A stretch of DNA of 10,507 bases from Ignavibacteriota bacterium. Lineage in GTDB: Bacteria; Bacteroidota; Ignavibacteria; Tepidaquicellales; Tepidaquicellaceae. The notes under the pieces are model-generated. The model saw only the letters and a list, made by a program, of their open reading frames with translations. It was not told where the DNA came from and searched no databases. Shown piece after piece: positions 1 through 6,421 of this stretch (position 1 is the first letter of the stretch; each line of letters opens with the position of its first letter). The stretch spans positions 1-10,507 of the forward strand of contig PNBM01000288.1 of NCBI GenBank assembly GCA_003135995.1. The letters are read 5' to 3'. The position numbers were made by a program, and so were the translations under genes.

Positions 1-70
1 TACAATTTTCAATGTTAAATGTTAAATAGAAAATTAAAAGAGCAAGTAAAACTGTAATCAATTTTTTCAT
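1..70 (-). CDS. Secreted protein, N-terminal fragment (signal peptide only), cut by left window edge
   Basis: Reading from the ATG at 70-68 gives 23 open codons to the window edge, beginning MKKLITVLLALLIFY and ending FNIENC. This is a Sec signal peptide: two lysines, a hydrophobic core and a polar end. It matches the N-termini of the propeller genes at 2398-3690, 6422-7672 and 7720-8955, all of which have Cys at residue 23 followed by a QW pair in the mature start. A good ribosome binding site (GGAGAAA, 82-76) lies 8 bases before the ATG. By analogy the missing part is probably a beta-propeller with a T9SS sorting domain, but that is inference; only the export signal is visible. It lies 79 bp downstream of the mini T9SS gene, in the same direction. 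Confidence 0.75.
   Translation of the reverse strand, partial: MKKLITVLLALLIFYLTFNIENC
4..35 (-). repeat. 7-bp-period array under the signal-peptide coding region
   Basis: Plus-strand units are AATTTTC, AATGTTA, AATGTTA, AATAGAA and AATT, starting at the Cys23 codon of the left-edge gene. Bases 6-34 match the relic at 2308-2336 at 25 of 29 positions. Confidence 0.6.
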
Positions 71-75
71 TTATG

Positions 76-82
76 TTTCTCC
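76..82 (-). promoter_or_regulatory. Ribosome binding site of the left-edge gene
   Basis: The minus strand reads GGAGAAA ending at 76; the GGAG core is separated from the ATG at 70 by 8 bases. This is one of the few clear Shine-Dalgarno matches in the window and it supports 70 as the start. Most other genes here have only A-rich leaders. Confidence 0.6.
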
Positions 83-106
83 AATATTATTAAATTATGA
101 AATATT

Positions 107-140
107 TTCTCGTTCCAGTTTTCAAGCAGTCGAACGAGAA
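107..140. repeat. Intergenic palindrome with CTCGTTC/GAACGAG arms
   Basis: Perfect 9-bp inverted repeat: TTCTCGTTC at 107-115 and GAACGAGAA at 132-140, with a 16-base spacer. It lies between the stop of the mini T9SS gene (150) and the start of the next gene (70). There is no T-run after it on the minus strand, so it is not a classic intrinsic terminator. The CTCGTT...AACGAG ends recall the palindrome at 2263-2287, so both may belong to one dispersed repeat family. It could still form an RNA hairpin protecting the upstream message. Confidence 0.6.
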
Positions 141-149
141 GTTAAATTT

Positions 150-635
150 TTATTTCAACAAAATCATTTTCTTCGTCTCGCTATATCCTTCAGTTTTTAA
201 TTTATAAATATAAACTCCACTGGAATATTGTGAAGCATTGAAAGTTGCTTCGTATACACCTGCGGTTTGTTTTTCGTTTACAAGTGTTTCCACTTCTCTG
301 CCGAGTGCATCAAATACTATTAACCGCACATGTACGTTACGAGGAATTGCATAGCGAATCGTTGTTGACGGATTAAACGGGTTCGGAAAATTTTGCGCAA
401 GGTCATATTTTGTTGGCAAAACTACCGATACTTCTTGAACCCGAATATTAATATTTGTTAAACTGACCATTATATCGCCTCTGCCATTGCCACCCGAATA
501 TGGAGCGTTGAGATTTAGTGGATTGTTGAGACTTTCAAGCATTACATCGCCTTTGCCATTGCCTCCCGAATACTGTGCTTGCAGTAATACCGGAAGTGCG
601 AGTATTAGCACTATATAAATTATTATCTTTTTCAT
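150..635 (-). CDS. Mini T9SS-exported protein with two YSGGNGxGD motifs
   Basis: The 161-residue protein has a signal peptide (residues 1-21, MKKIIIYIVLILALPVLLQAQ-like, probable cut near A20/Q21), two short motifs YSGGNGKGD (22-30) and YSGGNGRGD (46-54), a linker, and a full type A T9SS sorting domain from FPNPFNP (83-89) to the C-terminal lysine. The sorting domain directs passage through the T9SS outer-membrane channel, followed by cleavage and usually surface anchoring. Almost nothing but the two motifs and about 30 linker residues would remain after processing, which is unusually small for a T9SS cargo. YSGGNGxGD motifs occur in other Bacteroidota secreted proteins, but I know of no assigned function. 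It follows the SUMF1-fold gene by 99 bp. No Shine-Dalgarno is visible; the start is chosen from the signal peptide. Export is confident, role unknown. Confidence 0.85.
   Translation of the reverse strand: MKKIIIYIVLILALPVLLQAQYSGGNGKGDVMLESLNNPLNLNAPYSGGNGRGDIMVSLTNINIRVQEVSVVLPTKYDLAQNFPNPFNPSTTIRYAIPRNVHVRLIVFDALGREVETLVNEKQTAGVYEATFNASQYSSGVYIYKLKTEGYSETKKMILLK
474..572 (-). repeat. Pair of 27-bp direct repeats encoding YSGGNGxGD
   Basis: Bases 474-500 and 546-572 match at 25 of 27 positions and encode YSGGNGRGD and YSGGNGKGD. The two copies are 72 bp apart (24 codons), with dissimilar sequence between them. The near identity of DNA as well as protein suggests recent duplication of the motif. 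Confidence 0.85.
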
Positions 636-697
636 TTTATTTGTTTGTTTATTATTTTTGAAATGTTGTTATCAAAAATTATTTACGTTTGGACTCC

Positions 698-738
698 ACT
701 CTAAACCCCGAGTTTAGAGTATTGTTAACCCCGGTTAA
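698..738. terminator. Double palindrome at the 3' end of the SUMF1-fold gene, possible terminator
   Basis: A perfect 9-bp inverted repeat (ACTCTAAAC 698-706, GTTTAGAGT 712-720, 5-base loop) lies 14 bases beyond the stop codon at 735-737. A second inverted repeat (TTAACC 725-730, GGTTAA 733-738) overlaps the stop codon itself. On the minus strand the hairpin is followed by GGAGTCC rather than a T-run; a T5 stretch comes only further down. The position fits a terminator or message-end stabiliser, and a dispersed palindromic repeat is the alternative. Confidence 0.5.
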
Positions 739-2228
739 GGCGCCACACGAACTCCACGACCGCCCTGACCTTGGTCACGGTAATTGACGTAGTTCGCCGC
801 ACCGTCTCGGTCAGAAACTCGCGAGCCAGCAGCAGTACTGTACAAACAACCGCCGCGGTAACCGGCGCCTAAGCCAGTTGTGCCGGGCCAGAGCGATACA
901 TCTGCATTACCGTTTACATCAAGCAATCCATTGCCATTCGAGCCCGTAAATGCTCTACCTGTAGGATTACCTATTGTTACAGGATGTTCCCATTCATTGC
1001 CGCTCATTTCCATTATTCCGTAATACGTGGCGCCTGATGTTACTCTGCCTGCATTTAATCCATTACCTGCAAAAATACCTACTCGAACAGGTCCATTTAT
1101 ACCGCCACTATATGGGATAGTTATGGTATATGCCGCATTTCCATCTGTGACGCTGTAATTGGTTGCTATGTTTTCGTTGGTCAATCCATTATTACTTAGT
1201 GTGTATGGACTACTTGCTATTCCCGTGGTGCCCCAGGCATATTCGTTGGGTACGGCCGTTTGTGTTCCGCGACAAGCTTTTTCGAATTCAAGTTCTGTCA
1301 TCGGGCGCAAACCACTCCAATCAAGATATGCCGCTAAATCAGCCCAACTTATAAAATTACAAGCGACATAGGGGTTAGTGGTGCTGTAAATTCCGCTGGA
1401 TACTGTAATACCGTACCTATAACTTGTACTTGAAGTAGAATAACGATTTGAAGCCTGCGCCTGTGTCAGACTATTCAAAAAGTCCACATAACCCTGTTGG
1501 CTTATTTCATATTTCATACAGTAGAAGTCATTGTAACCTTTAGGAAAAGCGGCAGGGATAGGACCGAGCGCATCACCGGCTTGAGTGGATGGAGTGTAGT
1601 AGAGGTTATCAGTTGCAGTTCCCACTGTGATTGCACCTTCGCTTGTAATTTGATAAGGATTAGAAGTTGTAGGATACTTGTAAAAAGCGTTATTTTCCGT
1701 TCCGCCGCTACCAACATAAAAGCTTCCTTGCGGTACATATACCTGCTCGATAGCATATACACGAATATCTATTACTGCGTTATCTGCTACACCGTTGGCA
1801 CCATAATTCCAGCGGAGTTGTACACCTGTTTTGGAAAATGTACCTGCGCCAGCAGCATCGCGGTATATGAATGCGCCTATTCCCGGATTGGTTGCTGGGT
1901 CAAATGGTAACGCAGGGTCAAGCAGACCTGTAGATATTGTACTCCCTGCCGGGTTGATGTGTCCCGTATTATTCAGCCAAGCATGTTGCCAAGCGCCTGT
2001 GCCTATACGGTACTTAACAAACACCCATGCTGCATCCCAATTATTCGGCGCAGAGGAAGTTCGCCAGGAGTTTTCCCAAGTAATGTCGAATTTTACCATA
2101 ATATAGTGATTTGTGACATTTTGTCCCGTGAGACTGAAGTTGGTGACATTGACGTTATTTGCAAAGCCGCTGTAACTTGCAAACATAAACAGGCACGACA
2201 AAAGAAGTAAAACATTTTTTGTTTTCAT
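735..2228 (-). CDS. SUMF1/FGE-fold secreted protein
   Basis: The 497-residue protein has a signal peptide (1-23, ending near GFA|NN), a beta-rich N-terminal region of unknown type (about 25-160) and a formylglycine-generating-enzyme/SUMF1 fold (about 163-497). Family landmarks are VYVPQGSFYVGS (163-174), YCMKYEIS (236-243), CNFISWADLAAYLDW (290-304), RPMTELEFEKACRG (308-321), MEMSGNEWE (406-414), YRGG (457-460) and the closing GRGVRVAP. True FGEs oxidise a sulfatase Cys using a Cys pair near the C-terminal GGS segment. Here that segment has only Cys461, so copper-dependent FGE catalysis looks unlikely; a ligand-binding or structural role, as in other FGE-sulfatase-fold proteins, is more plausible. 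It lacks a T9SS sorting domain. GC is much higher than in its neighbours (62% counted in 841-900), which suggests separate origin or different codon pressure. No sulfatase gene is nearby. Confidence 0.85.
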   Translation of the reverse strand: MKTKNVLLLLSCLFMFASYSGFANNVNVTNFSLTGQNVTNHYIMVKFDITWENSWRTSSAPNNWDAAWVFVKYRIGTGAWQHAWLNNTGHINPAGSTISTGLLDPALPFDPATNPGIGAFIYRDAAGAGTFSKTGVQLRWNYGANGVADNAVIDIRVYAIEQVYVPQGSFYVGSGGTENNAFYKYPTTSNPYQITSEGAITVGTATDNLYYTPSTQAGDALGPIPAAFPKGYNDFYCMKYEISQQGYVDFLNSLTQAQASNRYSTSSTSYRYGITVSSGIYSTTNPYVACNFISWADLAAYLDWSGLRPMTELEFEKACRGTQTAVPNEYAWGTTGIASSPYTLSNNGLTNENIATNYSVTDGNAAYTITIPYSGGINGPVRVGIFAGNGLNAGRVTSGATYYGIMEMSGNEWEHPVTIGNPTGRAFTGSNGNGLLDVNGNADVSLWPGTTGLGAGYRGGCLYSTAAGSRVSDRDGAANYVNYRDQGQGGRGVRVAP

Positions 2229-2262
2229 TGTGTTTGATATTTAATTGTTATTTTAAAATTCC

Positions 2263-2287
2263 CGTTACTCGTTTGCTGGTAACGAGT
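2263..2287. repeat. Intergenic palindrome with overlapping alternative stems
   Basis: Two overlapping inverted repeats share one site: ACTCGTT (2267-2273) with AACGAGT (2281-2287), and CGTTAC (2263-2268) with GTAACG (2279-2284). The two stems exclude each other. It lies upstream of the SUMF1-fold gene start (2228), so it would be in that gene's 5' leader if transcription begins further up. The AACGAG end is shared with the palindrome at 107-140. A mobile palindromic repeat is the simplest reading; a regulatory hairpin is possible. Confidence 0.5.
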
Positions 2288-2298
2288 TTGAAATTATT

Positions 2299-2372
2299 TA
2301 ATTAACATTTCCAATGTTAATTGTTAAATGTAAAATGAAGACAAATGTTAACAAATAAATTAATTTTTTTAA
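2299..2372 (-). pseudogene. Relic of a deleted paralog: decayed signal-peptide start
   Basis: Minus-strand codons from 2372 read LKKLIYLLTFVFILH... and then TINIGN, matching the signal peptide of the propeller gene starting at 8955 (MKKLIYILAFVLIVH..., TLKIDN) at 13 of 22 residues without gaps. The spacing is exact: the TAATTTTTT before the start codon occurs at 2361-2369, as at 7661-7669. The start codon is lost (TTA in place of ATG), the conserved Cys23 codon has become GTT, and a stop (TAA, 2300-2298) follows two codons later. No propeller or sorting-domain sequence follows, only the palindrome at 2263-2287. The simplest reading is that a propeller paralog once stood between the genes at 2398-3690 and 735-2228 and was deleted, leaving its first codons. 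Chance AT-rich similarity is the alternative but does not explain the shared register well. Confidence 0.65.
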
Positions 2373-2397
2373 TTTGTATATTTATGTTTATTTGAAT

Positions 2398-3690
2398 TTA
2401 TTTTATCAACATCATCCGTTTCGTTTCGCTAAACCCTTCCGTTGTCAATCTATAAAAATAAACTCCACTTGGATATTGAGAAGCATTGAAAGTTGCTTCA
2501 TAAGTTCCGGGTGATTGTTTTTCGTTCACGAGTGTTTCTAATTCCCGACCGAGTGCATCATAAATTCTCAGTGTCACTACTGGATTCCTGCTTTCGCAGG
2601 AATGACAAACAGAAATTTCATAGCGAATGTTTGTTGTGGGATTAAACGGATTCGGATAATTCTGATTTAATGAATATTTATCAGGAACATTACTGCTAAT
2701 TTTAGAAACAAAAATGGAACCCCCATTTGTAGTTTTAACCATCAGACCATTTTTGCCTACTGCATATCCGTTATAGGAGCCGTAAAACATAATGCCTAAT
2801 AGTTGATCTCCGTATGTCGAATTTTGATTGGTCCAATTTGCTCCTGCATTATTTGTTCGTATAATTCCATCTCCTCCGGTTGCAAACCCTGTATTCGCAT
2901 TTATAAAATATAAATCATTCATTTTATAATTATAAGAAACGGACCAGCTTATTCCTGCATTTGTAGTTTTACAAATTCCGTTTTGTCCACAAACATAACC
3001 GTTATTAGCATCCGTAAAAAATACACCGTATGCCTCAGAACCAACTCCTGAATTTGTAATGCTGTTCCAGTTATATCCACCATTAGTAGTTTTCAGGAGA
3101 ATATTATTACTTTGTCCCCAACCGACTGTATAACCTGTATTTGCATCAGTAAAAAATACATCTACCAGTTCCATATTTATACCGCTTATCGGCGAAGCAA
3201 GTCGGTTCCAATTAGAACCCCCATTAGTAGTTTTCAGTAATACTGATTGCAATATTTGAGAATTGCTATATACAAAACCAACACCATAACCGGTAGATGC
3301 ATTCGGAAAATGAAAATCCAATATTGCTGCAGTATCCGTTGATGTGTAAGCAAGTGACCAGTTATTTCCTGCATTTGTAGTTTTACAAAGATTAAATCCG
3401 CTTATAAATCCGGTATTAGAATTTAAGAAATATACACAACTTCCACCAATATTATTACCGGCAAACTGAAACCAGTTTAAACCACCATTTGTAGTTTTAC
3501 TGTTAATTGCATTGTTCATCGTTGCATCAAACCCGGTAAAATAAACAGTATTTGCATCAACTACAGATAATCCCTCAAGTCTTATTGTAGTTCCGGTATT
3601 AATTTGAGACCACTGGCTTTTACAATTTTCAAAGTCATATGGAAAATTTTTAATTAAAAGAGCGAGTAAAATCAGAACTAATTTTTTCAT
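2398..3690 (-). CDS. Ycf48-like seven-blade propeller with T9SS sorting domain
   Basis: This 430-residue secreted protein has an odd signal peptide (1-26) interrupted by K14, D19 and E21; the mature start QW (26-27) is conserved in its paralogs. Residues 30-328 hold seven blades, each with a turn such as DANTGYTVG followed by KTTNGGxNW (near 65, 103, 153, 200, 241, 278 and 319). This is the Ycf48/photosynthesis-system-II-assembly-like Asp-box propeller, common in secreted proteins of non-photosynthetic bacteria, where it is presumed to bind ligands or partners. The sorting domain runs from NYPNPFNP (344-351) to K430 and directs T9SS export. It carries an in-frame palindromic repeat insert (CHSCESRNPV, 362-371) in the loop after its first strand, making that stretch 7 residues longer than in uninserted copies. 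A ribosome site AAAGGGG sits 8 bases before the ATG. The gene follows the outer-membrane protein by 134 bp. Confidence 0.9.
   Translation of the reverse strand: MKKLVLILLALLIKNFPYDFENCKSQWSQINTGTTIRLEGLSVVDANTVYFTGFDATMNNAINSKTTNGGLNWFQFAGNNIGGSCVYFLNSNTGFISGFNLCKTTNAGNNWSLAYTSTDTAAILDFHFPNASTGYGVGFVYSNSQILQSVLLKTTNGGSNWNRLASPISGINMELVDVFFTDANTGYTVGWGQSNNILLKTTNGGYNWNSITNSGVGSEAYGVFFTDANNGYVCGQNGICKTTNAGISWSVSYNYKMNDLYFINANTGFATGGDGIIRTNNAGANWTNQNSTYGDQLLGIMFYGSYNGYAVGKNGLMVKTTNGGSIFVSKISSNVPDKYSLNQNYPNPFNPTTNIRYEISVCHSCESRNPVVTLRIYDALGRELETLVNEKQSPGTYEATFNASQYPSGVYFYRLTTEGFSETKRMMLIK
2573..2606. repeat. Palindromic repeat inserted in frame in a sorting domain
   Basis: A perfect 8-bp stem, ATTCCTGC (2584-2591) and GCAGGAAT (2596-2603), closes on a TTTC loop; short GTC/GAC ends extend it at 2573-2575 and 2604-2606. 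On the minus strand it reads GTCATTCCTGCGAAAGCAGG and so on, a type of intergenic palindrome seen in many bacterial genomes. Here it lies inside a reading frame and is translated as CHSCESRNPV without breaking it. Confidence 0.85.
3624..3655 (-). repeat. Degenerate 7-bp-period array in signal-peptide coding region
   Basis: Units on the plus strand are AATTTTC, AAAGTCA, TATGGAA, AATTTTT and AATT. Only the outer units fit the AATnnnn pattern of the sister arrays at 4-35, 7606-7637 and 8889-8920, but the length (32 bp) and the register relative to the Cys23 codon are the same. Confidence 0.4.
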
Positions 3691-3698
3691 TTTTGTAA

Positions 3699-3705
3699 CC
3701 CCTTT
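3699..3705 (-). promoter_or_regulatory. Ribosome binding site of the Ycf48-like gene
   Basis: The minus strand reads AAAGGGG, separated by 8 bases from the ATG at 3690. It supports that start even though the signal peptide is unusually charged. Confidence 0.5.
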
Positions 3706-3824
3706 ATTTTGAGATTAGTAAATATTTTTGATCGTGCAACTGTTCAAGCTATCATACAAAAAAATAAATTTATTTTATAAATATCATTTGTGTTTTCTTA
3801 ATATTAACATTTAAATTTTATTCA

Positions 3825-4760
3825 TCAAAACGCATATCCGATTCCGAAACCGAAACTGATTAGAGGAATTACGCCTTTACCGCTGCCTCCATCATTCCAG
3901 AACCCCGCTCCTGCTCCAAGTGACCACTGAATTACAAATCCGTCCTTTCCGTTTGACAATTTACTCCTGTTACCGATTTCAAATTCCAGTCTAACCACGG
4001 TTGGTTTATGCGGAACTGTAGTCTGTGATGTATCGGTAATACCCGTAACAGAATTATAGTTTTTAACAGTTTTTACCTCATCATATTTCGCGAAAGTACC
4101 ATCTAATGCACCCCCAAGAAAGAAACCTTCAACAGATCTATTACCCGGATAATACCTTATATGAGTTCCTATTCCCCAACCGGAAAATGTACTTTTGATG
4201 GATTCTGCATTGTCTACATCTTTTTTCTTACCTTCGAACTGAAGTGCGTAGCGGGATAAAAAAGTCACAATATTTAACTTTAATCCCATGCTCAGACTTC
4301 TTAATAATGCCCTGTCGTATTCAATATTTGTAAGAAGAGTAAATAATCCTATGGGTTGAATGGTAATTGAGTTATCTGCTAATAATTCTTTTATCTTATT
4401 CTGACTAATATCTGATTTTAAACCGGATTTAATATCTTTGCTTTTAATGCTGTCTTTATCAATCTTTTTAGTTTCATCCTTCTTAATAATGCTGTCTTTT
4501 TCGACTTTTTTTGTATCATCTTTCTTTATAACGACTTCTTCCCTGGTCATTTTTTCGATTTCATCCATCTTGAAAACAAATAAATTATTATCACCTGTTT
4601 TTATTTTTATTGATTCTCCGGGAATCTGTTCTAAAATAATTCCGTGAATAATACTTCCGTTCTTTAAATAAACAACATCTTCATATTGCTGTGCATAAGA
4701 ATAAATTGAGAATATTTGCGAAAAAATAACTATTGAGATTAAACATATTATATATTTCAT
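3825..4760 (-). CDS. Two-domain outer-membrane protein: small beta domain, Lys/Asp spacer, C-terminal barrel
   Basis: The 311-residue protein has a signal peptide (1-23, cut after SYA), then a compact domain (26-72) reading DVVYLKNGS...GIILEQIPGESIKIKT...FVFKMDEIEKMT. This module recurs at the N-terminus of Bacteroidota envelope proteins; I know of no established function. A highly charged spacer (about 77-112) contains two 14-residue repeats (IKKDDTKKVEKDSI and IKKDETKKIDKDSI). Residues 120-311 alternate polar and hydrophobic strands with glycine-rich turns and end in IGYAF, the terminal aromatic residue typical of barrels inserted by the BAM complex. It has no T9SS domain and is probably resident in the outer membrane. 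The spacer is likely periplasmic, linking the small domain to the barrel. A ribosome site (AGGA) lies 9 bases before the ATG. The lipoprotein gene is 63 bp upstream, so the two may be cotranscribed. Confidence 0.8.
   Translation of the reverse strand: MKYIICLISIVIFSQIFSIYSYAQQYEDVVYLKNGSIIHGIILEQIPGESIKIKTGDNNLFVFKMDEIEKMTREEVVIKKDDTKKVEKDSIIKKDETKKIDKDSIKSKDIKSGLKSDISQNKIKELLADNSITIQPIGLFTLLTNIEYDRALLRSLSMGLKLNIVTFLSRYALQFEGKKKDVDNAESIKSTFSGWGIGTHIRYYPGNRSVEGFFLGGALDGTFAKYDEVKTVKNYNSVTGITDTSQTTVPHKPTVVRLEFEIGNRSKLSNGKDGFVIQWSLGAGAGFWNDGGSGKGVIPLISFGFGIGYAF
4446..4529 (-). repeat. Two 42-bp tandem repeats encoding the Lys/Asp spacer
   Basis: Two adjacent 14-codon units encode residues 78-91 and 92-105 of the outer-membrane protein (consensus IKKD(D/E)TKK(V/I)(E/D)KDSI). 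A further partial unit (KSKD) may follow. Unit number could vary between strains without changing the frame. Confidence 0.75.
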
Positions 4761-4769
4761 TTCATTTGT

Positions 4770-4776
4770 TCCTTTT
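4770..4776 (-). promoter_or_regulatory. Ribosome binding site of the outer-membrane protein gene
   Basis: The minus strand reads AAAAGGA; the AGGA is 9 bases from the ATG at 4760. It is a modest match that supports the chosen start. Confidence 0.4.
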
Positions 4777-4823
4777 GGTTATAATTTTAATAAAATTTAA
4801 AATAATGTTTTTCTTTAAAAGAA

Positions 4824-6143
4824 TTATTTTTTAACATATTTGTTATTTTTCTTCCACCCGCCCTCATTATAGAGCTGCAGCACCTCGTTATCAGTTATTG
4901 CACGATTAAAAATCCTGATATCATCGAGGTTACCGTTGAAAAAGTGTCCTGATGCATTGCGACCAATTTTCAAGTATGCATAGTTGCTTCCGAGTGTACC
5001 GGATACATTTAATGAATTATAAAACTGACCATTAAAATATATATTCATTGTACTGCCGTCAAATGTCCCTGTAATGTGATACCAGGTATTATATTGTAAT
5101 GTTGTGCATAAACTTACGTTATTTTGCGAATTGTTCGGAAAGTTCATCTGGAAATTTATACATTGATATGTTGAATCATACCATAATCCGTAATAACCTG
5201 CTGTATTGTCATACCCCTTTCCGAGTAAGCAACTTGTATAATCGAGACGGTAAAACATAACCCAGGCAGACAGAGTTAGCCCGGTTGTTGGTTGAATAGA
5301 TGAACTATGCGTTACATTAATGTATGAATTTGAGCCATTGAAGTAGTAGGCTGAATTTGAATTATAAAACCTATCCATTGTTAAAGTTGCTCCGTAGTTC
5401 AGTCCATTGTTATTATTACCGCTTTCATCAATTGTATTACCGTTAAAAGGATAATAAGCAACGAGACCGTTAGTTGGTAATCCAACCGTAGTAAATCTCC
5501 AGACATTGCTATAAGTTACACCATAGTTATAAATAGCCTTGATTTGCCAATAATATGTTCTATTACCCGTAAGAGGTGAAGAAATAAAGTAATAAGGATT
5601 ATATACTTCAGAAATAAAATTGAACGGAGGATTAATAGTATCTAAATATATATCATACCTGAGATTGTTCGAGGAACCATTATAATTCCAGCTGAGTTGA
5701 GGTGTGAGTGAAATATCTTTAGCGCTATCGGGAGGATTCGGGTTATATATTGTTGATCCACCCATATTAGTAGTAGTAAATCTCCAGATGTTACTTTCAT
5801 ACTGATTGCCGTTAAACAATGATCTGACCCTCCAGAAATAAGTTTTGTTGCTTAAAAGAGGTGAAGTTATAAAGTAACTATTTGAATTTACGTGAGCTAA
5901 TAATTTATTCGGTGGATTTATGGTATCTAAATAAATATCAAAATTAATATAACTACTACTATCATTATAAATCCAATTCAACTGCGGCGTGAGTGAAACC
6001 CCCGAAGCATTATCAGCAGGTTGTGGGTCATGCAGGAAATTTTGTTCCTCCCCGTTATCGCTGTCACTTCCTAACTTAATCTTACAAGAAGATAGAAAAA
6101 CAAAAAAAAGTAATAAAATAAAACAAACTGTAAATTTTCTCAT
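4824..6143 (-). CDS. Lipoprotein with two Fn3-like repeats and a LamG domain
   Basis: The 439-residue protein starts with a type II signal peptide whose lipobox LSSC puts the lipidated cysteine at residue 20. Two homologous Fn3-like units follow: about 38-124 and 133-219, both with SLTPQL.W.YN, DIYLDTINPP, a TY.W segment and a closing WRFTT. The C-terminal part (226-428) is a LamG/concanavalin-like jelly roll: GLVAYYPFNGNTIDESGN, AYYFNGSNSYI, LSAWV, WYHITGTFDGSTMNIYFNG, and the characteristic LDDIRIFNRAITDNEV. LamG domains bind glycans or proteins; the Fn3-like pair probably serves as a spacer. There is no T9SS sorting domain, so it is likely an outer-membrane lipoprotein, possibly surface exposed. 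No Shine-Dalgarno is visible. It is preceded by the longest complete spacer of the window (6144-6421), which holds a palindromic repeat, so its transcription may start there. Confidence 0.88.
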   Translation of the reverse strand: MRKFTVCFILLLFFVFLSSCKIKLGSDSDNGEEQNFLHDPQPADNASGVSLTPQLNWIYNDSSSYINFDIYLDTINPPNKLLAHVNSNSYFITSPLLSNKTYFWRVRSLFNGNQYESNIWRFTTTNMGGSTIYNPNPPDSAKDISLTPQLSWNYNGSSNNLRYDIYLDTINPPFNFISEVYNPYYFISSPLTGNRTYYWQIKAIYNYGVTYSNVWRFTTVGLPTNGLVAYYPFNGNTIDESGNNNNGLNYGATLTMDRFYNSNSAYYFNGSNSYINVTHSSSIQPTTGLTLSAWVMFYRLDYTSCLLGKGYDNTAGYYGLWYDSTYQCINFQMNFPNNSQNNVSLCTTLQYNTWYHITGTFDGSTMNIYFNGQFYNSLNVSGTLGSNYAYLKIGRNASGHFFNGNLDDIRIFNRAITDNEVLQLYNEGGWKKNNKYVKK

Positions 6144-6304
6144 TTTTTTCTATTGTTAATTTTTTAATAAAATTATTTACTATATTATTAATTTTTTGAA
6201 TTCGTTATTTAATATAAAATGACAGTTTTTAAAAAATCATTTTTGACTATATTTTTTATTAAAACTAATCATATCTTTAAATGTTTATTCTTTATTTACT
6301 TTTC

Positions 6305-6385
6305 GACCTCACCCCATCCCAAGCGGTCTTCCCGACAAGTCGGGATTTCGCAAAATACGCACAACCTACGAGGAGAGGGGGTCAC
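6305..6385. repeat. Large imperfect C-rich/G-rich palindromic repeat
   Basis: The left arm GACCTCACCCCATCCC (6305-6320) pairs imperfectly with the right arm around GAGGAGAGGGGGTC (6370-6383); GACC...GGTC-type pairing is clearest at the outer ends. The arms stand out as GC-rich inside a very AT-rich spacer. Such CTCACCCC...GAGAGGGG elements are common dispersed intergenic repeats in bacteria. The middle holds a second, unrelated palindrome (6330-6345). The rest of the 6144-6421 spacer is plain AT-rich sequence in which I see no gene or clear promoter. Confidence 0.6.
6330..6345. repeat. Perfect 16-bp palindrome nested in a larger repeat
   Basis: TCCCGAC (6330-6336) and GTCGGGA (6339-6345) are perfect inverted repeats separated by AA. 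The TCCCGAC/GTCGGGA core resembles another widespread palindromic repeat type, so this looks like one repeat inserted in another. Confidence 0.6.
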
Positions 6386-6421
6386 TTGAATTACTAATTT
6401 TAATTGTTCTATTAGCAGTCA

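Noticed and set aside
1159..2210. Several open frames of 60-140 codons on the plus strand and other frames opposite the SUMF1-fold gene
   Set aside because: They lie wholly inside a well-supported minus-strand gene, show no family motifs or signal peptides, and follow from the higher GC of that gene.
4438..4647. Plus-strand open frame rich in Leu/Ser/Phe
   Set aside because: It is the reverse complement of the Lys/Asp-rich spacer of the outer-membrane protein; low-complexity shadow.
6157..6200. Two TAATTTTTT motifs upstream of the lipoprotein gene that resemble relic gene starts
   Set aside because: Translation from them meets stops or runs into the lipoprotein start without signal-peptide similarity; chance in AT-rich DNA.
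6221..6247. Weak inverted repeat GACAGTTTTT...ATTTTTGAC
   Set aside because: Pairing is short and rests mostly on A/T runs; not convincing as a terminator or operator.
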